64,000 nt of DNA from Pochonia chlamydosporia 170. Its lineage: Eukaryota > Ascomycota > Sordariomycetes > Hypocreales > Clavicipitaceae. Below, piece after piece: positions 46,946 through 58,417 of this stretch (position 1 is its first letter; every line of letters begins with the position of its first letter). The notes under the pieces were generated by a model. It did no database searches and was not told where the DNA came from. It was given only the letters and a program-made list of their open reading frames with translations. Both the position numbers and the translations under genes were made by a program. The stretch is from contig NC_035790.1 of the NCBI RefSeq assembly GCF_001653235.2, positions 4,402,001-4,466,000 of the forward strand. The letters run 5' to 3'.

Positions 46946-47908
46946 GCTGACGTCAAGTACACTCACTATGTCGTGAAGTCCCAACGGGTTCGTGTCGAAG
47001 TAATGGTTTGGCGTTGGATAGTAGTACGGAAGGGCCGGTTCTAGTTCGCCGAGTATGCCGGCAATGTCTAACAGAGAGAGATCAAACGCTCGTATCTCGG
47101 AAAACGAATTTCACGCTGCTGGTTTTTCAAAATATAGTGGAATGGGGAGTCTTAAGACTTGCGTGAGTCATGGACCGAGTGCCCCCAATGATGCTTCATG
47201 GAGGGTACCGTACACGAATCCGAATTAAACGCCGCGCTGCTTGTCTTGGCACGAACAGGAATATGTAGCTACTTGGTTTAATATTTCTGCTCACTCATAG
47301 CATCACATAGATCTCTTACTGGGGACACCTTCCTTTTTCTCCAGTTAGTAGTCAATTGCTACCGACGTTCAAAGGTTGATTTGCAACATCTGTGTTACGG
47401 TGGATCAACCCATAATTCAGAAAAAGCTTAGTTTACAAGCCAGGTGCCCGTTGTGTCTCAATGTCTTGACGTTACCACCGGATATGATCATTAATAACAA
47501 ATCACTGGCGCGCATAAACTACACTTCTGTGTGGTTTGCTAGATTTCGCCCATTCTCTTGGATCCAATCGCGGACCGGATGGAAAGCCTGGAGAAGGGTA
47601 TCATCTTTAGCCTGTTAGTTTGCTACGAGCCCGTTCACTTGCTTTGTCACTTCATATTCGGCACAAAACAACCTCGCCGAGGTGGAGGGGCACATGCAGG
47701 ATTGACGTAAAATTGTGCATTCCTTTTAGACTCCTATACCGATATGGCATCGAATCGCGTCACCCTCTTAATCACCATCACGTAACATTTAAGAGTTTTG
47801 GTTCATTCGTTGCCCGCTATTTATCAGGCAAATGCAGTTGATATGTCCATGATCCGTAGTAAACACCCGCAGAACCTTGCCCAACCATCCCCGAAACCAG
47901 AAACATTT
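46946..47908. other. Intergenic between GNAT and eL20 genes
   Basis: May include an upstream coding exon of the GNAT gene (open frame 46946-47067 on the minus strand). Otherwise nothing is supportable; 3' flank of the eL20 gene. Confidence 0.45.
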
Positions 47909-48986
47909 TTAAGCGAAGGTGGAAGGTCGCTTCGCGCTGAACACCTTCTTGCTGCTAGCCTTGGTAATACGGTGCGGGAGAGGGAAGCTCAGGCCCTTCT
48001 GAAGGAGCTGCTTGATATAGGGGCGCTTGACGTCCTCGGCCTTCTCGATCTCAACAACACGGAGAATCTGAGGCAATGTGTTAGTACTTTCTCCGTTCCG
48101 CAACATCGAGCTATGCCATTAAACTTGTGTGTACTTACGTGGATCGACCTGAAGCGGGCGCGGTGACGGGCAGCCATGTCGCTGTACAGAGCCTCAACGG
48201 CGTCCGTACGGGACATCTCACGGTACTCTTTGTACATATTGTGAGTGCCCGACCGAGAGTCGTAGCGCAGCCAGATGCCAAAGTTCTTGACCTTCATGGG
48301 GTGCTTCTCGTGGATCTATTATCACATTTGTGAGCTTCGTGTCCCGCAATTACGAACTTTGTCTTTGTGAGTGATCGGGTGTATTCTTACGGCCTTGACG
48401 CTGACAATCTCGCCAGTAGCCTTCTTGACCTTTCGGAGACCGCGCAAGAAGTACCAGAATCGGGACTTTGCGACCGTCTCGTTAGGAGCGAAGATGGTCA
48501 TGCGGTACATGTCTGGGGTAGGGTTGGCCTCGGTGGGCAGATGGCGCCCAATGACCTCGTATTCCTGAAGACGACCTATTGGAATCTCATGTTAGCTTCT
48601 TCGCTTCCGATAGATGTCTTGTCGTCTAATGACGGCCCATGGGAATTCGCCGTCGAGGTAGTCAATAATATCGTTGGGTCGATTTTCTGGCTGTTCAATC
48701 GTGTGTCGCATCAAGATATCCAGTGGTAGTTCGAGATTGGGGGACGAAAAATTGCGTCGAAACGATTGACCCGTGGTCATCGGGCTGACGACAAAAACCT
48801 CATCCAGTCGAATAGAACCCTAGCCCTTGTATTGTGCTCGATGTCGTCAAAATATCACGACCGCATCTCAAAGTCGGTAATTCGTTCCTGGTCGGCGATC
48901 CTTGTTGAATGTATCCCGTCCCATTCGTGGCGATTCCAGAAACAAGGCACAACTACAGAAAGAAAATTCGGAAAGAGCTTACCCAT
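47909..48986 (-). CDS. rpl20: 60S ribosomal protein eL20 (L18a/Rpl20)
   Basis: Structural protein of the large ribosomal subunit. Four exons on the minus strand, 48986-48983 (only ATGG), 48575-48391, 48315-48139 and 48067-47909, give 174 residues, the same length as the yeast protein. The translation runs [90 protein letters not shown] and ends [12 protein letters not shown], all hallmark eL20 text. The first intron is 407 bases, much longer than others in the window, as is common in fungal ribosomal-protein genes. No clear snoRNA box pair was found inside it. It is divergent from csn12. Confidence 0.97.
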
Positions 48987-49551
48987 CTGTAAGAAGTGTT
49001 AGTATCGTCTCAGTTTATGTCCCAATAAGTTGACTTACGGTGACGCTGGTCAATGTCTTCGACAACTGGCGAAATTTGGTGATTGTCAAAGTTGGATGGG
49101 AGACGGCGATAATTTTTGTGTGCGGTTGGTGGGGAGGGCACACAGGACGACAAGGTCGCAGGGCTTAGGTCCGGCCAGTGATTGGCTGATGGGATACAGA
49201 TAGATCCACCTTCTGGGAATCTGTACTCACGTGAAGTATCACGTTAAGCGAAAATCGGCAGTCCTTCATGTGGCCAATCAACCTGCGTTTTGTGTGGGGC
49301 ATCTGTGTGTGCCAACTTTGGTCATAGTTACGGTACCCAAGCTGGTCTGGCCGGTTCTGTCCAATGTCTGATGCGATGGTGGAACCATCAGCCAGCTCAC
49401 AATTCCCAGATTGACTGCATGTGTTGGTCATTCCACACTGAGAGGACCAATACTGGAGCTAAGTGACAGGCATCCAAGCTGGCATTTCTCTGTCTTCCCA
49501 CTGGTAGGCAATAATCATAGCCATAACTTACTCGCACAGGCTCTGGTCAAC
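48987..49551. other. Divergent promoter of rpl20 and csn12
   Basis: A 565-base shared 5' region. A CGCACAG acceptor-like sequence at about 49533-49539, just before the csn12 ATG, may mark a 5' UTR intron. No gene is seen. Confidence 0.5.
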
Positions 49552-51392
49552 ATGAATGAATTATTCGAAGATTTTTCCAAAGCTCATGCGCTGCGAAATG
49601 GCTACTTGTTAGCACAAACAATCTCGCCAGTGCCTCCTCCCCATGAGCCTCATCGCTTGAGGCGCATTTGGCAGAGCAGCAACGCTCATAGTGTCAAGGG
49701 AGACATCAAACATTTCATCAAGTCACAAACCTCTTCCCGGAAAATCCTAGGTCAAGATGAAATTAATGGATGGGTTGAAGTGTACGTGGCGTACTGGAAT
49801 GCAATAGGTGAGATTCTGGCTGGAGAGAGTGGCAAGGTGAGTTGCTTTTGAAATGCCACCGACTAAAACAAATTCCGCTTAATTTAACTTTCTATTGATT
49901 AGTCGTCCTGGACCAAAGTATACGAGGCATGGAAGGAGCTTACGTCTATGTTGATTCGAGGATACAATAACTCTGGTTTTGAAGCCTGGACAATCCCTAC
50001 GCTCTACATGGTAGGGAAGTATCTGAGATTATTTGCTATCAAGTCTGATGACGAGCGTAGTCGATCTTCCAATGATGTTTCTGGAGCCTCATCATTAATG
50101 CAGGATGATTTTGACCCGGAGTTGGAGAAACAGGGCCAGCTCAGAGACTGTGAGCAGCATCTAAAGCGTATTTTTACATTGTGCCTCAACGACAGGTGAG
50201 AATCTCTTGTCAAGCCACATTGATTGAGAAACTGATCAAACCACTGCTATAGGGCCCCGATAGAGGAGTCCCGCAAATGGGGTATATATTTTGTCATCAA
50301 CTTGCTGTTCAAAACATACTTTAAGCTCAACAGTGCATCGTTGTCGAGAACAATCCTGAAAACGCTGTCTGTTTATAACGACAAGGGAGATATGCCCCCT
50401 TTGGAAGCATTTCCAAGAGCCCAGAGAGTCACCTTTAAATATTACGAAGGCGTTCTATTCTTTCTCGAGGAAAACTATGTTCAGGTATGTTCGCTGGCAA
50501 ACTTTGGCATGGCTCCCTTGGCTGCTAATGTGACATGGGCTAGGCTGAAAAGCATCTGATTGAAGCATGGCAGCTGTGCCACAAGGATGCTAAAAGCAAT
50601 GCAGAGTAAGTAAATGATGTTCCAATGCCACATAATGAGACAACTAACAGTAATAGACGCATTTTGACCTATCTCATCCCTTGCCGATTGTTAACTAGTC
50701 ATGTTCTTCCTACTAAAGCCCTCCTTCGGCCATATCCTCGATTGCAAGAATTATTCCTCCCATTGGCAGAGTGCATTAAGCGAGGAGACTTGCGAAATTT
50801 TGACTTAGCCTTACAAAGGGGCGAGGATGAGTTTGTCAAGAAACGAATCTACTTGACTTTAGAACGCGGCCGCGATATCGCCCTGCGCAACCTGCTACGC
50901 AAGGTCTTCATTGCTGGCGGGTTTGATGAACCCAAAGACGGCGAGACCACTCCTGTCCGCAGAACAAGAGTTCCTGTCTCAGAATTCCGGGCCGCAATCT
51001 GCATGGGTAGCGGAGGGGAGCTTGTCGATACCGATGAGGTGGAATGCCTGCTGGCGAACATGATCTACAAGGCAAGTTACTTCCTGTCCCTTGTTCCAAG
51101 CTCACCATAACGGCCCCCAACCTCGGGGGACACGTCTTGTGATTGAGGATCAGCCTTAAGCGCCATCTGGTGGTTGCGTCGTAACATTTCGCCTTGGCCC
51201 AAAAGAGCCATATGGTTTACTTCAAGGAGCCAAGGCAACAAGGTGTCGCACGCACCCGGCATAGACCTGCTATGGTAGTATGAATTTCCGCTAATTCCCG
51301 TTGTTTAGGATCTTATGAAGGGCTACATTGCGCGAGAACGGGGTATCGTGGTTTTGTCAAAGAAGGGCGCCTTTCCAGGAACTGGGTTATGA
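49552..51392 (+). CDS. csn12: CSN12 homolog, PCI-domain protein
   Basis: Member of the Csn12/Thp1/PCID2 family. In yeast Csn12 associates with the COP9 signalosome and with mRNA processing. Six exons, 49552-49836, 49903-50195, 50253-50484, 50544-50605, 50657-51071 and 51309-51392, give 456 residues. Intron 5 has a GC donor (GCAAGT at 51072); only that join gives [27 protein letters not shown], the conserved end. The N-terminal part is a TPR/HEAT-like helical region ([11 protein letters not shown]). The middle holds [22 protein letters not shown] and [21 protein letters not shown]. The C-terminal third is the PCI domain with the winged-helix segment [12 protein letters not shown] and [15 protein letters not shown]. 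Confidence 0.93.
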
Positions 51393-52588
51393 AGAAGTAA
51401 GAACTTTGAGGATGCAGGGGATTGTGACGATGGCGAACTGATGCAACACGTACCGCCCAGCCCAGAGTCACGACAGCCTCGCCGTCGGGTCTAAGGCTTC
51501 CAATGTGTGGCCGTATGTGACTAGTGAAACCGACACAGCTCAACACAGATAATGAAACTGCCAGGAAGCAATTGGAACAAAATCCTTGGATGACGTTGGG
51601 GACAAGCAAAATTAATGCAAAGAATCTCGTTCGTAAGACTTACCGAGTCAACGGAATCCGCCTGATGAACTGATGATACGCATGCTCGCCCCAAAGTATC
51701 AGGAGGTGGATCGTGCATGACAAGAGGATCTGCCTCCACGGTGACGTGTGCAATCATACTCATGGGCCGTGCTGATATGAGTCACCGCTGTCATGCAAGT
51801 CTACAAGTCTTGTCACCACAGTAACTTCAGCGATTTACCGAGCGGAGGGCGACGTAGCCTCTTGAGACATTGGGCAGTAAATGAATACAAAGTTGCCCTT
51901 ATTCTGCACGTTTCACGAATTCTTGATGTGCTTCTCAGTCACAACGAGAGCAAAGATATACATGATATCAACCTCATCTTTTGCTAAATAGGTGCATAAT
52001 GAGTGTCAAGAATGTAATTGTACATGTAGTCCACAAAACGGACGCCAAAGTCATAGACATAACCTCTACAAACATATAGCCCTTTCATTAAAAAAAAAAA
52101 AAGCATCAACAGGGCATAAACTTTTGTGTCACCCAAGAAGTGAAAATACCATAGACCACCCAGGGAAAAGTGTGCCAACTTTGGACGGAGAAGAGTAATT
52201 GTACATGGGTTATTCGGAAACGTGAAGAATAGAGAGGAGACGTGGAAGATGCTCCATCCAATTCTCAAGACCAGTCATGCAAAAGTGCAGAAGACCCCAG
52301 AATTAACGTCGAAAGAAGAGAGGAAAAGAAAAACCGCGCTTAAACCGTTACGCCGAAAAACAGAAATACCTTAACGCATAATCTTGTATCTCTTGTTGAC
52401 CTTGCAAATTGGTTTATATGTATAGATTTGGATTAAGTGGAAATGTATCACACCATAGCAGGATGATACGGTGAGGCTTGATCATGAAACCTTCAATATT
52501 AAGTGTGGCGGCCAGACCTTGGCGTGCCTCTGCAGGAGCTCAGAGTCAGCGTGATGTCGAACACGGGAGGACATACTTAGTAGCTAGC
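51393..52588. other. Intergenic, convergent 3' ends of csn12 and the BTB gene
   Basis: No gene supported. A poly(A) run of 12 lies at about 52090-52102. Confidence 0.5.
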
Positions 52589-53528
52589 TTACTGTGCAGA
52601 TGAGATATCATCGACGTGGTTGCACAAGGCAACGAAAAGGTCGAAGAAAAGCTGAGTCCCGCCATTGTACATTTCGAGTTGCATAGTCCCGCTACGCTTG
52701 AAAGTGCTACGAGAGCGAATAATAAGAGCCAAATAGTGAGCCCGCAGTTTTGAATCACTGTCTGGCGTGTTTGCATACGCATAGCGTGCAGATGCCAAAA
52801 TGGTGCTACACTGAATGCCGGATTCTATTCACTTTCGGTCAGATTCAAATTTGGGCAAGAGGAGGCAGCCTAACTCACGCAAGCCCTGTTTCCGAAGAGC
52901 CAATTTCTTGAGCTCATCTAGGCCGTATTTTTCAGCAGCACAATAGATGACAGTGTCCTTAAGCAAGTCACCATCAATACCACGATGATACACTGTGCTT
53001 TCGATTGCACGTTCTGCGTCTGCAGGTTCTAGTTCCCAAGAATTGCGACGTTTGTTATGCATCAGTCGTGGGAAGTAGTCTCCCTTGTACAAGTATTCGA
53101 GAACCGAGCTGAAGATTTCTGGCTCCTCATCAGGAAGAGCGATTTTCTTGGCAGAAGGGTCCATGTATGTGTTTCGAAGAGCGTTATTAAAGAAAGAACT
53201 CGAGCAGAGAACATCTTCGTGAGCGGCAAACAGTCGTTGCTCAGATCCGACGACCAGCGTTACAATAGCAGACGACATGTTACTTGATTTGCGAGTCAAA
53301 AACCAGTTTTTTGTAGCGTGCGAGAGAGAAAGAAATAACATACCCGCCCATGACTGTGTCATCACTGGCTGTGGCTGTGGAAGCCGTTGTTGGTCTTCGA
53401 TGACGAGACTCATGGCGTCTCTTGCTGACACCGCTGTCCCGGCTGAATGAGGAGCTTGATTTCGACACTTTGTGTCCTTTGGAAAAGCTTTTGCTCGAAG
53501 ACTCGAAGCGTCTGCTACTGCTGAACAT
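52589..53528 (-). CDS. BTB/POZ-domain protein
   Basis: BTB domains dimerise and often act as adaptors for Cul3 ubiquitin ligases; the partner is unknown. Exons 53528-53344, 53282-52879 and 52824-52589 give 274 residues, with joints VMGG-NMSSAIVTLVVG and LRKQGL-QSGIQCSTILASA. The first 62 residues are Ser/Arg-rich and disordered. The BTB fold starts near 63: VTLVVGSEQRLFAAHEDVL, SSFFNNAL, IALPDEEPEIFSSVLEYLYKGDY, then VIYCAAEKYGLDELKKLAL. After it is a C-terminal helical region ending in FVALCNHVDDISSAQ. Many filamentous fungi encode a similar BTB protein. TATAAAA lies 267 bases upstream, close to a CCCCT stress-element-like word. Confidence 0.9.
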
Positions 53529-54812
53529 TGTAGTGGTGCGTGGGATGCAACAGGATTGTGGTTGAGCCGTATGGTGTATGAGCAACAAAAAGGCAACGAG
53601 GGAAATCGACGATGAAGGAAGGACAAACAAGGCAAACTCCAAAAAGACCGAAAACGAAACCGGTGGAAGACTCGATGGCGGTTGTTGATGACTGGCGGCG
53701 TTCAAATGTTGGCGAGGCTGCGAGAAAACTTACCTAAGGCGCCGACAAGATGCCACGAAAAAATGGATGCATGAGACGGGGCGAGGGGGCTCACTTTTAT
53801 AAACTTCAGGAGAGTGCTCCATGCTCCCAGGTGGCAGGCATCGGGCGGACTCATCAATATCACTGTTACATGGCTAAGACTGCCACCAACCAGGCTAAGT
53901 GCCCAAATGTGGCCCGCTTGCAAGGAAGCTGGTCCATGGTGATAGCCTCAGAGTCCTACGCGCGGCCAGTCAGAGTTGACGTGTTAAGGGGTACACGATG
54001 TCTGCGCGATATCACGTGAGAAAACTAGGTCACCTTTTTTGTTGGCCTCACTCTGAGCATCCAAGCAATGACCAGGTACTCTCACACAGGTGCCTTTGAG
54101 TCAGAGCACAAGCAGGGGAGGGGTGGCTGGGAGGACCAGGATATCAACAGGAGCAGTGGGCCTGTTGTGTGGTAAGTTTGCTTTTTGCTGGGCGAGGCTG
54201 TTGCTCTGTCGCTGAATACGGAGTAGTTTGGTTGAAGCTTGGTGATGGCTGTGGAGATGTTCAGGCAGCCTTCCTCTCACCACGATTTAGAAGTGATAGT
54301 GCTCTTTGCTCTTCCTCCTATGTAACTGAGAAATTTTGTAGGGAGAACTAAGAAGAAAAAAAGACAAATATGTATTACAGGTTCAAAGTCATCAATTGGT
54401 ATCAATTGAAAATTTTTGCAAGCTGGCGAGCTGTGTTCATAGTGTCGACATGAAACAGCTATAGCAGATCCTCACGCAGCCTCGAGAATTGAGCTGGCCC
54501 ATTCTCTGTCTCTGCACATCAACTCCGTGCTTATTGTTGGCGCTGGTGCTAGTACCTAGGTAATCAATTGACTTGAAACCCCTTGTACATGTACGGAGTA
54601 CTGTTTTAGTGATGCAGTACGGTGCCTCGCACCATTACCCAGCAAGCTAGTTTACACCCCTGCCGCCAAAAACGCCGAGGCTTCATCTTCCTTGCTGATC
54701 CAACTTCCGTCCAGTTGGTTCAAAAAAAAAAAAAAAACACTTGTTGGATTTTAAAGTTTAGTCCTATTTCCACTGCTGTATTGCGATTGCTTGGCGATGT
54801 GAGACTTCCTTT
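53529..54812. other. Intergenic between BTB and hydrolase genes
   Basis: BTB promoter and 3' flank of the hydrolase gene. It holds two TACGGAGTA copies (54217, 54592), an AGTACCTAGGTA word near 54551 and a poly(A) run near 54721-54736. No gene. Confidence 0.5.
53795..53801 (-). promoter_or_regulatory. Candidate TATA box of the BTB gene
   Basis: TATAAAA on the minus strand, 267 bases from the ATG, with a CCCCCT-type word just downstream on the same strand. Function unproven. Confidence 0.35.
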
Positions 54813-56063
54813 CTACTGTGCCTTGGTCGCAGCTTTCCGCACTGCTGACAATATGGATCTTGCAACAGCCTGTCTGCCTTCTGGGCGTACCATGACTTCA
54901 TTGTGAAGAGCCGAACGAACTGTTTGACGTTGCACCGGAAGACCAGCGTCTTCGCATTGCCGTTGAAGCCTCTTCCCATGATCCGGTGGTACCAGTTCGT
55001 CTTTTCCTGCCTCAATTACATACACTTCGAGTTGTTGCGTCCCGGTATGCCTCTTTCCAATCGATTCCAAGTTCTGGAGACTATCCAAATGGCTCCTGAG
55101 GAATGGCCACAGGTATTTATACGGTAGCCACTTTTGGGGGTACAAACTCGTAAGCATATCGCGTGTATTTGTGAATGGTGTCTCCAGCACCAGAGCGTCA
55201 ATGGGCAGATTCCTCGCCGAGGAAGCTTCTGACGCAGCTAAATTTGTCGCAAAGCCACACCCTATGCTCTGTCCCCAGAGAGCGACAATCGGTCTCCGTT
55301 GTTCGGCTTGCTCAGAGTTGCGGCGATGCTGGTCAGATAACCAGTGCAAAGCTGCGATGGCATCCTTGTTGATGCCTTTCTCAGAGGGTCGATCATGAGA
55401 TGTCCAGTATCCACGGTAGCTGACACCTATTGTGGTGTAGTGGAACGCATCATCTTCCTGATGTAGCTGGTCCAAAACGCTTGAGATATCTGGCAACCGC
55501 GGAGGGAGAGAAGATGCATTGCCTTTGTAACATGTTAGGAGCTCGATTTGGCTAAACAATATAAGAGCAAAGAAAGGGGAATAAGCAAGTGCGTCCTAAC
55601 CCTGAAAATACAATATGTACACTGCTGTTTTCGTCGCATTGGCGGCATCTCCAGATGTACATTTAGCCTTCTTCTGAGTATATACGTCTCCAGATCCAAC
55701 ATGACTTACACAGAGTGATATCTCTGTGCCGTCTAGGGACTTTATTCTTTCTTCCCGCCACTGTATGCCGTGATAATAGCGAGCGTAGTCGGATATCTTC
55801 ATTTTTCGCGCATTCGGCGGAAGATATGGGTTGTAGATGATCGCGTTTTGCAGCAAGACCAACATGGTGCATTTCCAGCACCACAACGCAACTAACAGCC
55901 CGGTGAAGAACACGGGTGGGACAAGGTATGGAGCCATATGAAGTCGTCTTGTTTTCAATGGTTGTTGAAGCTGGAACGTTCTAGCTGAGCAGCCTCCAAT
56001 TTGCAAGCCTCTCGCGGCAAACGGCACCCTCGAGAGGATTTGGCCACGAGACAATAGCACCAT
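54813..56063 (-). CDS. Alpha/beta hydrolase (ABHD/BEM46-like)
   Basis: Serine hydrolase of the BEM46/ABHD13-like family; substrate unknown. Exons 56063-55601 and 55522-54813 join as YILYFQG-NASSLPPRLPD, giving 390 residues. A basic N-terminus with many Arg (about 1-42) resembles a mitochondrial presequence, or may be leader if translation starts at the internal Met43. A transmembrane segment follows (about 47-72). The YFQGNAS oxyanion-type loop, GVSYRGYWTS and the nucleophile elbow WGQSIGCG (Ser240) are in family order. Asp329 in EAGKDELVPP and His361 in SALHNEVM complete a probable catalytic triad. The gene is divergent from sds22. Confidence 0.88.
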
Positions 56064-56803
56064 CGTATCTTGAGTCGATGAGTGGTGTCATCTCAGCAAA
56101 GAGGGGCGTCAAGTGCAAGTCTGGTCCAACTCAAAATGTTTGGTATAGTAATAGTCGTAGCTTTCGGGTCTCAATGTCGGCGGCGGGCTCTCAAAGCTCT
56201 CAAAAATACCCGTCAGACCTTTGCTCCATGTTGGAACGCTCAATGCTGCGTCAAACTGATGGCTCTCGCCCTTGTGCTTGACCAGACATAAATAGCTACC
56301 TAGGTAGGTAGGTATGTAGCTTCCAGATGTCCAGTCATGTCTGGACTAGGCTGATCAATGGGTGCCGTGCGAGCAGGGCTGGCCACTGGTGAGTCGCCCC
56401 ACTTTCTCACAACATTGAAGCATGCATGTGGCCTGATGTCATCAGTGGTTAATTGAAGCGGATGGCCCTGAAGCCTCTCTCTCCAGTGTCTTGGTGGGGT
56501 CAAAGACAGACCAAATCAAAAGTTGCCTGCTTGGTCGCCGTTTGTTCATCTGTAAACCACACACCTGCCTTGTCTGCGTCCAGAAGTTCCAAGTCTGTGA
56601 GATCCACCAGGCGACTTCACTCTTTCAAATATCCTCTCCAGTTAAATTTATTGGTACCTTCCGACTTCGCCTCCTCTTGAGTACTTTCGCCCTTTGTTTT
56701 TACCCAGTGCTGCACGGTTTCCTCCCAGTGTCTACGCCAAAACAATCGACCAAAGTGACCCCTCATCAACATCGAAAACGTTTACCTCCGCCCGTTGTTC
56801 GCG
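56064..56803. other. Divergent promoter of the hydrolase and sds22 genes
   Basis: Contains GCTACCTAGGTAGGTAGGTA (about 56294-56313), AACATTGAA at 56411-56419 and GTCTGG near 56130. No gene is seen. Confidence 0.5.
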
Positions 56804-58075
56804 ATGACGTCTGCCCCGGAGAAGGATGGCAGCCAGCCCCTTCATATTGATATTCAAGATGACCGCGTTGCCCCTCGTGAAGAAGGAGATGCGAGTCCCG
56901 GGATGAGAAACAGTAAAGGATGGGATGGGAAGCTTCGTGTCCCTAAATCTGCCTTGTTGACAAACCCAGAGGCCCTCTCCGATTCCGAGTACTCCGACGA
57001 TAGCAATGTCCTTCCTGGAGAAGAGATTAGAGCCGACGAAGGTAGTTTGCGCTACCCATGTCCAAGCTTTCAGCTGTGGATTAACGTAGATCGTTTCAAT
57101 AGATTTACTTGAAAGCGAAGACTCCGACAGCGAAGAAATCATGTGCTCGCACTCACGTATCGGCTCCATTTCCTCCCTTCGACTCGAGCGCTTCAAGAAC
57201 GTCGTCCGGATTTGCCTCCGTCAGAACAGTATACAGGAAATCGAAGGGTTAGCACCATTGGCAGCCACGTTGAAGGATTTAGATCTCTACGACAACCTCA
57301 TCTCACATATGCGCGGCATGGACGAACTCAAGAACCTCACGAGTCTGGACCTGAGCTTCAACAAAATCAAGCATATCAAGAACATCAGCCATATGACGGG
57401 GCTCAAAGATCTGTTTCTCGTCGCCAACAAGATTGGCAGGATTGAGGGGCTGGACACATTTCAAAAGCTTACATCCCTTGAACTGGGGTCTAATCGTATT
57501 CGAGAGATGAGGAATCTAGATAATCTTAAAAACCTGGAGGAGCTTTGGGTGGCCAAGAACAAAATTACCGAGCTGACCGGCCTGGGCGGCTTATCAAGCC
57601 TCCGGCTCCTCAGTATTCAGTCAAACAGGATTCGGCATCTTTCTCCGTTGAAGGAGGTCCCTCAACTGGAAGAGCTATACATTGCGCACAACGCCTTGGA
57701 ATCATTGGAAGGAATCGAAGGAAATGTCAATTTAACCATCCTAGACATATCCAACAACCAAATCGGCAGTCTAAAGGGCCTCGAGGGATTGAGCAAGCTT
57801 GAAGAAGTTTGGGCAAGCTATAATCAAATTGGCGACTTTGGCGAGGTAGAAAAGGTGTTGAAAGACAAGGAGAATCTAACCACTGTGTATTTTGAGGGGA
57901 ACCCACTTCAGCTTCGTGGTCCTGCTCTATACAGAAACAAGGTGCGACTGGCGTTGCCACAAGTGAGCCAGATCGATGCTAGTAAGTTGCCCAGATGGGC
58001 CTCATCCAAACTTCGCGGTTCGGTTCTTTGAATATGCAAGCTAACATTTATCCTGCAGCATTCGTCAAAGTATAG
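56804..58075 (+). CDS. sds22: SDS22, leucine-rich PP1 regulatory subunit
   Basis: Regulatory partner and biogenesis factor of protein phosphatase 1, needed for mitosis in yeasts. Exons 56804-57041, 57103-57981 and 58059-58075 (a 17-base last coding piece) give 377 residues ending QIDATFVKV. After an acidic, Ser-rich N-terminal region (SEYSDD, LLESEDSDSEE) come about eleven 22-residue SDS22-type leucine-rich repeats (for example LKDLDLYDNLI, LTSLDLSFNKI, LEELWVAKNKI). A C-terminal LRR cap follows (TVYFEGNPLQ). Reading through the last intron instead would give a false C-terminus. RIF1, another PP1 partner, is in the same window but 15 kb away. Confidence 0.96.
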
Positions 58076-58417
58076 GCTCATATTTAGCAAGTGAAAGTAG
58101 ACAAGCAGCAAGGCGTTTTCGGCGTTCCATATATGCAAATACAACTTGACCTCTTATTTGGCAGGGCTGCAAGTCGGTATTTGGACACACGATAGTACAG
58201 ATATGTCATGACAAGTACTTCACGCTTCTCGTTGAGCTTTATGATGTGGCCAGAAATGCGACTGGGTTATTTTCCTAGCAGCTGAGATGACTCGTCCAAT
58301 CTGAGTATACAATATCGTTTCTTGGTTGAATACAAGTGGACTGTATATTTTATCTCATTGCCAGATGCATCGTCCATCTCGTGACTCTTATACAGAAAAC
58401 ATGTGACAAGTGCCTTT
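58076..58417. other. Intergenic, convergent 3' ends of sds22 and xylose reductase
   Basis: 342 bases with both 3' flanks. No gene is seen. Confidence 0.5.

Noticed and set aside
46946..47067. An extra 5' exon of the GNAT gene
   Set aside because: The frame is open and peptide-like, but no ATG or convincing donor was found upstream. The internal ATG at 46945 was used instead.
48576..48982. Possible intronic snoRNA in the long first intron of rpl20
   Set aside because: No convincing C/D or H/ACA box pair could be found by eye.
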